Part shown: positions 1-5,110 of the stretch, piece by piece
Numbering within the stretch: the first letter of the stretch is position 1
How the letters are laid out: the number at the start of each line of letters is the position of its first letter
DNA from: an uncultured Bryobacterales bacterium
Lineage (GTDB): Bacteria > Acidobacteriota > Terriglobia > Bryobacterales > Bryobacteraceae
NCBI GenBank assembly: GCA_937859895.1
Contig: CALMAV010000427.1
Span: 1 to 5,110 of the forward strand
Reading direction: 5' to 3'
DNA length: 5,110 nucleotides
Program-made: the position numbers and the translations under genes
The notes under the pieces: generated by a model
What the model saw: the letters and a program-made list of their open reading frames with translations, nothing else
Database searches by the model: none
What the model was told of the DNA's origin: nothing

Positions 1-439
1 AGTGCGGATCGGCAACCGTACATTTCGGCATGAAGGGTGCGCTGTCCCGTTCGTCAAACGTGAGATCATCGCCGGTTTCCATGGTGTAACCGAAGACCGC
101 CGGGTTCCATTTCAGCTGGCCAAGGTGCGCGCAGGCATAAGGATCAAGCAGAAGTTTATTCGGGTTGAAGCGATGCCCCACTTCGGGCGCGTACGGTCCA
201 TGTACTCGATAGCCATAGATAGTTCCCGGCGTTATGTCGGGAATATAGCCATGCCAAATCTGATTCGTGTATTCGGGAAGCTGAATCCGTTCCCGTTCGG
301 TCTCACCGTCTACATCAAAGACGCAGAGTTCAACTTTGGTGGCATTAGCCGAAAAAAGCGCAAAATTTGTTCCTTTCCCGTCCCATGTTGCCCCACGGGG
401 AAACGGCGATCCTTCTCTAATCCTAGTTTTCTCAGCCAT
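1..439 (-). CDS. glgX: Glycogen debranching enzyme GlgX, N-terminal part (cut by the left window edge)
   Basis: The minus strand from ATG at 439 stays open to the window edge and encodes 146 residues. The sequence matches the N-terminal carbohydrate-binding (CBM48, isoamylase-N) domain of the GlgX/TreX/isoamylase family. Residues about 11-21 carry the family opening (PFPRGATWDGKGTNFALFS, starting at residue 12), where the Trp, Gly, Thr-Asn-Phe and Leu-Phe-Ser positions are typical. Residues about 75-102 carry the very characteristic block YGYRVHGPYAPEVGHRFNP, followed by NKLLLDPYA. Full-length members are around 700 residues, so the catalytic GH13 barrel lies outside the window. Family members cleave alpha-1,6 branches in glycogen or limit dextrin in the cytoplasm, feeding glycogen breakdown or trehalose synthesis. 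The ATG is supported by an AGGGA sequence 3 bases before it and by family alignment. The isoamylase/TreX subgroup cannot be excluded without the rest of the protein. Confidence 0.93.
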   Translation of the reverse strand, partial: MAEKTRIREGSPFPRGATWDGKGTNFALFSANATKVELCVFDVDGETERERIQLPEYTNQIWHGYIPDITPGTIYGYRVHGPYAPEVGHRFNPNKLLLDPYACAHLGQLKWNPAVFGYTMETGDDLTFDERDSAPFMPKCTVADPH

Positions 440-442
440 GTT

Positions 443-449
443 TCCCTTT
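443..449 (-). promoter_or_regulatory. Ribosome binding site of glgX
   Basis: On the minus strand the bases just before the glgX ATG read AAAGGGAAAC. The purine-rich AAAGGGA stretch is a good Shine-Dalgarno match, although its distance to the ATG (3 bases after GGGA) is on the short side. It supports the start at 439. I see no convincing -35/-10 pair for glgX in the upstream 400 bases. The nearest TTGGCG-like hexamer (plus-strand 545-550) has no well-spaced -10 partner. Confidence 0.5.
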
Positions 450-498
450 AGATGCGAGGAGCGTACAAACCTTTCGCATACAACGGCGGCGTCGATAA

Positions 499-866
499 AG
501 TAGAAACGGGAACTTTCCATTAAGTACTCAGCCTTTTGACCTTCCGCCAACTGAGAATCCGCTAGTAGATCAGGCATTACAGCGGCTGTATGCCCGCAAT
601 GAGCGAAAATTTCAGGATCTGGAAGATGCGACCCTCGTGCAGGCGCGACTGGAGAGCCGCATGGCTAAGGGTGGTCAAGCAGCAGGCAGAGTTGTAAGCA
701 GAACCATCGAAGTAGTCCAGCGCCACGAGAATTGGCTATTGAATTGGGAGATTAAAAGAGTGAGATGGGCGAAAAAATCAACTTCCCGATCGATCGGGAC
801 ATGCATCGCGAGGGCGGCCCGGAAAGCAAACAGCTACTCGTACCTCAAGGCGTCAATCGGATTTAG
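499..866 (+). pseudogene. Probable remnant of a small helical protein gene, frameshifted
   Basis: Not recognised as a named family. The plus strand is open from 499 (after TAA at 496-498) and reads like real protein up to about 756. It contains a proline-rich start (STQPFDLPPTENPLVDQALQ), then charged helical sequence (RLYARNERKFQDLEDATLVQ, then ARLESRMAK), ending RHENWLLNWEIK. After that the same frame becomes arginine/serine-rich shadow sequence antisense to the neighbouring permease. Protein-like sequence resumes in another frame from about 756 (KSEMGEKINFPIDRDMHREG, then GPESKQ), ending at TAG 864-866. One extra base in the A-run at 754-757 would join the two parts into about 120 residues. 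No ATG lies in frame before 661, and GTG 637 has little support, so the 5' end is missing or shifted as well. The composition suggests a cytoplasmic coiled-coil-like protein. It could instead be two short real ORFs or chance. The 3' end overlaps the convergent permease by 33 bases. Confidence 0.4.
772..799 (-). terminator. Candidate intrinsic terminator after the pump operon
   Basis: Positions 784-799 form a perfect 16-base palindrome (TCCCGATCGATCGGGA). As RNA it could form a 6-bp stem with a TCGA loop. On the minus strand it is followed, after six bases, by six T residues (complement of 772-777). It begins about 34 bases beyond the stop of the second permease, where a terminator for the three-gene block would be expected. 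The gap between stem and T-run and the short stem make it weaker than a classical terminator. A symmetrical protein-binding site is an alternative reading. Confidence 0.35.
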
Positions 867-2096
867 GCGTGAAGCTCTTAGCGCGGGCAGGAAGCCGGCA
901 ATCAGCCCCACAATCTCGAGCATCAGCGTCGAAGTGACTACGACGAAGGTTGAGATCTTCAGGTGAATGTCACCAGATCCGCTCTCGTCTTTAAACAAAG
1001 GTCCCAGCAGCGGAAGCGATCCCACTAGGATGGTGACGAGAAACCCCAATCCGATGCCAATAACTCCACCGGTCGTTACGATGATGAGCGCTTCCAGCAA
1101 AAACTGAAAGAGAATGGATCGCTGGGTTGCGCCGAGAGATTTGATGACACCGATCTCGCGGGTGCGCTGGGTGACCGATACCAACATGATGTTTGTGAGG
1201 CCAACTCCACCGATGGCAAGCGTTAGTGTTCCGATTAACCCCAGCAGCACTTGAAGTGCGCCAGACATCGCGTCAATCTCTTTCATAAATTCGTTGAAGG
1301 CGATGATTTCCACTGCACGGTCGTCAGTGCTTGAGAAGTGATGGATACGCGCGAGCGTTGCACGAACCTGTTTAATAGCATCGGCCCGAAAGATGGGATT
1401 GGCGGGCGACCAGACGATGTCCTGCGGATACTTAACGTCGTGCAGGAGCGACATTGTTCCATAAGGGATGAAGATGCACTCGTTGTCGGGAGTGTTGTAG
1501 TTCGAAATCTGAATTTTTGTTTTTAGAACTCCGGCAACGGTGAACTGCATGCCCTGGATTGTGATTTTCTCGTTCTCCGGAGGGATTTCGCCGAATAGCT
1601 TCTCCGCAGCTTTGGCGCCGAGCACAGCAAACCGCTCCTTCTGGATGTTGTCCTCCGGTGAAAGCCAACGCCCGGTAATAACGGTCATGTTGCGTACTTT
1701 CTGGTAATCCACGGGCAGCACACCGCGGATGGTCATATTTTCGGTTCGATAGCTACGGGTGACGGGCGTACCGCGCATCATGACTTCCGGTGAGATCGCC
1801 GCTACTAACGGCACGCTGTCCCGAATAGCGTCTACATCATCCTCTTCCAGCCGAATGTGGCGGCCTGATCGTTCGCCACCTGCCTGCGCTGAGGTCTGGC
1901 CTTCAAACATGACAATCAGGTCCTGCCCAACTGCTTTGAAAGCAGTGGTGAGCGCAAAGCCAAACCCTTCGCCGTAGGAGTAGAGAATGACAAAGCAAGT
2001 TACTCCCCACGCCAGGCTCAACATAGTTAGGAGACTGCGCTGCCGGTTAAAAGCAAGCGCCGCGAAGGCTTCCCGAACAATGGCAAGGAGGCGCAC
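834..2096 (-). CDS. ABC transporter permease, MacB/FtsX type (second copy)
   Basis: A 420-residue inner-membrane permease of the MacB superfamily without an ATPase domain. A short cytoplasmic N-terminus precedes membrane segment 1 (about 20-42, in RSLLTMLSLAWGVTCFVILY). A large periplasmic MacB_PCD-type domain follows (about 43-278). Three C-terminal segments (about 281-306, 330-359 and 380-404) make up the FtsX domain. The conserved cytoplasmic loop after segment 2 reads RTREIGVIKSLGAT (311-324) and the end has the family pattern (LPALRASRLNPIDALRYE). In such pumps the permease does not form the substrate path itself but couples cytoplasmic ATP hydrolysis to periplasmic movement. The start is GTG at 2096, three bases after the upstream permease's TAA. 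A weak AGAAAG lies just before it, so translation is probably coupled. The arginine usually found in the EIGxRK motif is isoleucine here (I318), unlike in its neighbour. The substrate is unknown. Confidence 0.92.
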   Translation of the reverse strand: MRLLAIVREAFAALAFNRQRSLLTMLSLAWGVTCFVILYSYGEGFGFALTTAFKAVGQDLIVMFEGQTSAQAGGERSGRHIRLEEDDVDAIRDSVPLVAAISPEVMMRGTPVTRSYRTENMTIRGVLPVDYQKVRNMTVITGRWLSPEDNIQKERFAVLGAKAAEKLFGEIPPENEKITIQGMQFTVAGVLKTKIQISNYNTPDNECIFIPYGTMSLLHDVKYPQDIVWSPANPIFRADAIKQVRATLARIHHFSSTDDRAVEIIAFNEFMKEIDAMSGALQVLLGLIGTLTLAIGGVGLTNIMLVSVTQRTREIGVIKSLGATQRSILFQFLLEALIIVTTGGVIGIGLGFLVTILVGSLPLLGPLFKDESGSGDIHLKISTFVVVTSTLMLEIVGLIAGFLPALRASRLNPIDALRYE

Positions 2097-2099
2097 GAT

Positions 2100-3359
2100 T
2101 TATCTTTCTGCCCGCAATGCTTCTACCGGCGTCAGGGACGCAGCTCGCCAGGCAGGTATGAGTGAAGAGACCATCGCGATAATGGCAAGCGCCGCGAACG
2201 ACAAGATCGTGGTAGTAAGAGTAACTGGCAGCCCCGGAAAGGCATCCGGCATAGGAACGAACTTCAATCCCGAAGAGAGACCGAAGGCAATGCCCCAACC
2301 AACCGCGCCACTGACTAGGGCAAGAACACAACCCTCGACAAAGAAGTCCATCAGAATGCGCTGGCGAGTGGCACCCAGGGCTTTCCGCAAACCCACTTCG
2401 CGCGTTCGTTCGCTGACCGTCACCAGCATAATGTTCATCACTCCAACCCCGCCCAGGCTCAAGGTCACCAGCGCAATCATTGATAGAAACACCGTCATAG
2501 ATTCGAAGATCCCGTCCACCTGTTTTGCATTCTCAACTGTGTCCCAAATTCCAAGTGCACCCGTGTCAGCCTGGTCAAAGCCATGGTTGCGGGCAAGCAG
2601 TTGTACGACCTGACGACGAGCGCTTTCGAAGTCCTCCAATGAGCGTGGCTTGTAGATAATGTCATCGAGCATTCCTGAGAAATAGGAAGGATCTTTGGGT
2701 GGGATGTCACGTACCGCAGTTTGGTAGGGAATGAAGATCTTTTGCTCGTCCGGGCTGCCGTAACTAGAGTTTTGATTCTTATCTGCCAACAGACCAATGA
2801 CTTGAAAAGGCAGAGAATTAATAGCAATCTGCTGTCCTACAACATCCGGGCGCGGACCGAAAAGCTGCTTCCTAACTTTGGCACCGATGATGGCTACACG
2901 ACGGCCTGCTTCGTTGTCTTCGTTGCTGAAAAAGCGGCCAGTTGCAACAGGAACACTGCGCAATTTGTTGAACTGGGGCTCTACTCCGTCGGTGTCAAAT
3001 GCACCGCTGTTGAACGCGCTAGTCGCACGATTCGTGCTCTCAATCTCCCCGACTACTGTTTCGGCCAGATAACATTCTTCGCGAATGCCAAGTACGTCGT
3101 TATACGTTAGCCGAATACGATGCCCGGCGCGCTGTCCGCCAGCCTGTTTCGCTGTTCTGCCCCCAAAAAGAATGACAATGTTTTCGCCCAGACTCTTCAT
3201 GCTGTTGCGCTGGCCTTCTTTGAACCCATCACCCATGGCAACGATGAGCACGATAGAGGCGATGCCCCAGGCAATGCCGGCCATGGTGAGAAATGTTCGC
3301 AGCTTGTTACGCAGGAGGCTGGAGAAGACCTGCGAGAAGAGCTCCTTCAGGTACGTCAT
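2100..3359 (-). CDS. ABC transporter permease, MacB/FtsX type (first copy)
   Basis: A 419-residue MacB-family inner-membrane permease, again without a fused nucleotide-binding domain. Membrane segment 1 is at about 21-43 (RTFLTMAGIAWGIASIVLIV). A periplasmic MacB_PCD domain runs from about 44 to 285. The FtsX domain has segments at about 288-313, 338-362 and 382-404. The loop SERTREVGLRKALGATRQRI (316-335) is the canonical family motif, thought to contact the ATPase. The C-terminus ends in the usual PAWRAASLTPVEALRAE. Its ATG shares one base with the stop of the fusion-protein gene (TAATG), and no clear Shine-Dalgarno is seen, so translation is probably coupled to that gene. With the fusion protein and the second permease it should form a tripartite pump of the MacAB kind. 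Export substrates in this family range from macrolides and peptides to lipoproteins and siderophores, and nothing here picks one. It resembles the second permease throughout, so the pair probably acts as a heterodimer. Confidence 0.93.
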   Translation of the reverse strand: MTYLKELFSQVFSSLLRNKLRTFLTMAGIAWGIASIVLIVAMGDGFKEGQRNSMKSLGENIVILFGGRTAKQAGGQRAGHRIRLTYNDVLGIREECYLAETVVGEIESTNRATSAFNSGAFDTDGVEPQFNKLRSVPVATGRFFSNEDNEAGRRVAIIGAKVRKQLFGPRPDVVGQQIAINSLPFQVIGLLADKNQNSSYGSPDEQKIFIPYQTAVRDIPPKDPSYFSGMLDDIIYKPRSLEDFESARRQVVQLLARNHGFDQADTGALGIWDTVENAKQVDGIFESMTVFLSMIALVTLSLGGVGVMNIMLVTVSERTREVGLRKALGATRQRILMDFFVEGCVLALVSGAVGWGIAFGLSSGLKFVPMPDAFPGLPVTLTTTILSFAALAIIAMVSSLIPAWRAASLTPVEALRAER

Positions 3360-4558
3360 TATGGCAGAATGACCTGTTGGCCTTGAGTGAGCCCGCTGAG
3401 GACTTCGGTGCGTGCACCGTTGCTGATACCGGTCTTAACGGAAATGCGGCGACGGCCTTTCTCATTAGCTGCGTCCGGTACTTCGACTTCCGTAGCCCGA
3501 TTTTTGGCGTATAAGACAGCGCCTTCCGGGATGGTCAGCACCTGTTTTTTCTCGTCCAGAATGATCTCAGCATTGGCCGTCATTAGCGCGCGTAACTTGC
3601 GAGTCTCGTTCGAGATGGAAACACGCACTTCGAAGGTGGTGACGTTGTCTTTCTCCGCGCCCATGGGTGAAATCTTGGTGACTACGCCCGGGAATTTTTG
3701 ATCTTTAAATGATTCGACTGTAATCCGGGCAACCTGCCCAAGGTAAACCTTGCCAATGTCGCTCTCATCCACCTTGCCCTTAACGTAAACACTGCTGAGG
3801 TCACCGAGCGTCATGATTAACGTAGCGCCCGAACCCATGGTGAGAATAGAGCTTACTGCTCCGCCCACCTCGCTATCGCGTGAAAGCACGACGCCATCGA
3901 TAGGAGAAGTGATAGTTGCATTGCGCAAATCTTCTTCTGCCCGGGCTACAACCGCGTTTTGCTCGTCGTATTGAGCTTGCGCCTTGGTGATCGCTGCCTG
4001 CGCACTGGCCAGATTGGCGATCGCCGAGTTCTTCCTGTTTAAAGCAAGCTGATAGTTCTTCTCTGCTTCGTCCGCTTTGTCGATCGCAATCAGGCCATCC
4101 TTATGTAGCCGTTCGGCGCGGTCAAAGTCTTTCTTCAAAAACTCGACATCCGGGCTGGCAGCATCCACCTTATAGCGTTCCAGATCGGCCTTAGCCGTCT
4201 GAATTTGCGCCTGATTAACACTCAAGGCAGCGCGCGCTTCGTTCAAGCGAGGCAGCAGGTCATTCCGGTCCAGTTCGCAGATAACTTGCCCTTTGCGCAC
4301 ATAGTCGCCGAAATTAACGGGCAAGGTTTGGATGATTCCGCTGGCTTTGGATTTAATTTCTACCTGACGCTCAGGCTGAATCTTGCCGGTTGCTACGACC
4401 GACCGAGCTAGATCTACGCGCTCCACTTTAGCGAGCTTCTCAGGGTCAATCTTGGCCGGTTTATGGCCAATTGCCTTGACTGAAAAGAAAGAGACAGTCC
4501 CGAGGAGTACAAGAGCAAGCACCCACCACCAGCGACGTCGCGAAGTTCGTTTTGCCAT
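3359..4558 (-). CDS. Periplasmic membrane-fusion (adaptor) protein, HlyD/MacA type
   Basis: A 399-residue adaptor subunit of a tripartite efflux pump. A basic start (MAKRTSRRRWWW) and one hydrophobic segment (about 10-30) anchor it in the inner membrane with the rest in the periplasm. The first lipoyl half lies around 52-99 (VVATGKIQPERQVEIKSKAS, then YVRKGQVICELD). A long helical hairpin spans about 100-208 and is rich in Ala, Gln, Glu and Lys. The second lipoyl half is around 209-235 (ATITSPIDGVVLSRDSEVGG). The beta-barrel lies at about 245-335 and the membrane-proximal domain at about 336-399 (LTIPEGAVLY; GLTQGQQVILP). Length and order fit MacA-like proteins that pair with MacB-type ABC permeases. 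The hairpin tip has R147 and L151 of the TolC-docking RxxxL motif, but alanine (A158) where serine is usual. The gene leads the pump operon and its stop overlaps the next start. The bases before the ATG lack a strong Shine-Dalgarno. Confidence 0.93.
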   Translation of the reverse strand: MAKRTSRRRWWWVLALVLLGTVSFFSVKAIGHKPAKIDPEKLAKVERVDLARSVVATGKIQPERQVEIKSKASGIIQTLPVNFGDYVRKGQVICELDRNDLLPRLNEARAALSVNQAQIQTAKADLERYKVDAASPDVEFLKKDFDRAERLHKDGLIAIDKADEAEKNYQLALNRKNSAIANLASAQAAITKAQAQYDEQNAVVARAEEDLRNATITSPIDGVVLSRDSEVGGAVSSILTMGSGATLIMTLGDLSSVYVKGKVDESDIGKVYLGQVARITVESFKDQKFPGVVTKISPMGAEKDNVTTFEVRVSISNETRKLRALMTANAEIILDEKKQVLTIPEGAVLYAKNRATEVEVPDAANEKGRRRISVKTGISNGARTEVLSGLTQGQQVILP

Positions 4559-4648
4559 CCGTATTGGCTATACGCAGGCGGAGTCGATTGGTTCCGAAAT
4601 TTCTGATAGTTTTGTGATGATCTGAATGTTTGGATTCGAGAGGGTGCT
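4559..4648 (-). promoter_or_regulatory. Gap before the pump operon; presumed leader, no clear promoter
   Basis: These 90 bases separate the HEPN-like gene from the fusion-protein gene on the same strand, so the pump genes may have their own promoter here or be read through from upstream. I found no convincing -35/-10 pair. A TATAGC hexamer (complement of 4567-4572) sits only eight bases before the ATG, which would give an almost leaderless message. A small inverted repeat (CGTAT at 4560-4564 with ATACG at 4570-4574, 5-base loop) lies directly over the translation start region and could mask the weak ribosome site. Both observations are slight. Confidence 0.25.
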
Positions 4649-5110
4649 TCAGCGCTGCTTGCCCACTAGCATCAGGAGCAGGTAGTCTCCGGCTAGAGGA
4701 TGGTCTCGAATTGCAAACCAGTTCGTGAAAGCAGTTGCGGCAGTAGCCAGGACCGTCTCTACTTCTATAGGACTCCATAAGAGATGGTTATTGTAGTCAG
4801 CACTGTGACGTTCCTGCTGTAAGGTGAAGAAAGCTTCCGCAACAGCTTTCAGCTCAGTCGGGACCGGTTGAACCACCGCATGCCAGTCCTTCCAATGCGA
4901 GTTATTAAACTGTGCGGAACTGCTACTCATGAGCTTATGGCTAAAGGCGCGCTCCAAACCCGTCTGAGCGGCTGGAGAGCTGCCACGTCGATGGAGCGCA
5001 GCTTCGCCAATCAACAGGTGAAAGAGCGCGTAATAAGCGGTGGAGACGGAGCGACGCAGTGTTGCCTGGCTTGGACTGGACCCCTCGTAAGTTGCGAGGT
5101 GGTTAGCCTG
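4649..5110 (-). CDS. HEPN/UPF0332-like helical protein, C-terminal part (cut by the right window edge)
   Basis: The minus-strand frame is open from the right edge to TGA at 4649-4651, giving 153 residues with no start visible. The true N-terminus probably lies beyond the window. A TTG at 5014 could serve as an internal start but would discard the most conserved part. Residues 18-31 of the visible part read LRRSVSTAYYALFH, the signature first helix of HEPN proteins related to UPF0332. The later QERHSADYN (about 99-107) matches the R..ADY motif that closes this domain. The protein appears all-helical and soluble, with no membrane segment. HEPN proteins are often RNases or the binding partners of minimal nucleotidyltransferases in toxin-antitoxin pairs. 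The strict RNase pattern Rx4-6H is not evident, and no partner gene is in the window, so no function is assigned. It is on the same strand as the pump genes, 90 bases upstream. Confidence 0.75.
   Translation of the reverse strand, partial: QANHLATYEGSSPSQATLRRSVSTAYYALFHLLIGEAALHRRGSSPAAQTGLERAFSHKLMSSSSAQFNNSHWKDWHAVVQPVPTELKAVAEAFFTLQQERHSADYNNHLLWSPIEVETVLATAATAFTNWFAIRDHPLAGDYLLLMLVGKQR

Noticed and set aside
2..451. Long plus-strand open frame at the left edge
   Set aside because: It is antisense to the clear GlgX N-terminal domain, and its translation has no recognisable family features.
780..966. 3' part of the plus-strand frame that begins in the 440-833 gap
   Set aside because: Beyond about 780 the translation is low-complexity Arg/Ser sequence antisense to the permease C-terminus. 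The more protein-like continuation is in another frame.
1987..2613. 208-codon plus-strand open frame
   Set aside because: It lies antisense across the junction of the two permeases and its translation is Arg/Ser/Thr/Pro-rich, typical of a shadow frame.
1432..2827. Minus-strand open frames of 78, 94 and 110 codons inside the permease genes
   Set aside because: They are out-of-frame readings of the permease sequences with no independent start signal or motif.
2721..3386. Several plus-strand open frames of 64-129 codons
   Set aside because: All are antisense to the first permease, whose reading frame is strongly supported by family motifs.
4594..4603. Short palindrome GAAATTTC in the gap before the adaptor gene
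   Set aside because: Eight bases of AT-rich self-complementarity are expected by chance and there is no second copy nearby.
4461..4778. Minus-strand open frame of 105 codons between the HEPN-like and adaptor genes
   Set aside because: It overlaps both real genes in a different frame and its translation lacks any domain-like pattern.

Overview
The window reads as ordinary chromosomal DNA from a Gram-negative-type bacterium of moderate GC content. Every convincing gene lies on the minus strand. A periplasmic membrane-fusion protein implies an inner and an outer membrane. The combination of a glycogen debranching enzyme, a fusion protein with two separate MacB/FtsX-type permeases, and a HEPN/UPF0332-like protein would suit an Acidobacteriota-like genome, but this placement is an impression from gene style, not a demonstrated assignment.

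Layout, read in the direction of transcription (right to left). From the right edge to 4649 is the C-terminal part of a HEPN-like helical protein with no known function. A 90-base gap follows. Then comes a tight three-gene block: an HlyD/MacA-type membrane-fusion protein (4558-3359), a first MacB-type permease (3359-2100, TAATG stop/start overlap) and a second, diverged permease (GTG start, 2096-834, 3-base gap). A 16-bp palindrome followed by a T-tract about 34 bases past the last stop is a weak candidate terminator. The left edge (439-1) holds the N-terminal 146 residues of glgX, a glycogen debranching enzyme, cut by the window end.

The only long stretch without an intact gene is 440-833. 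It holds what looks like the remains of a small helical protein gene on the plus strand. It reads well in one frame (about 499-756) and continues in another (about 756-866), with no convincing start, and its end runs into the 3' end of the second permease.

Working together: the fusion protein and the two permeases should form the membrane part of a MacAB-like export or envelope-stress pump. The fusion protein bridges the periplasm towards a TolC-type channel, and the permeases transmit ATP-driven motion. No ATP-binding subunit is encoded in the window, and neither permease carries one fused to it, so it must be supplied from elsewhere. I found no RNA gene, CRISPR array, insertion sequence or clearly new system. 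The most unusual items are the ATPase-less pump operon and the decayed or frameshifted small gene.
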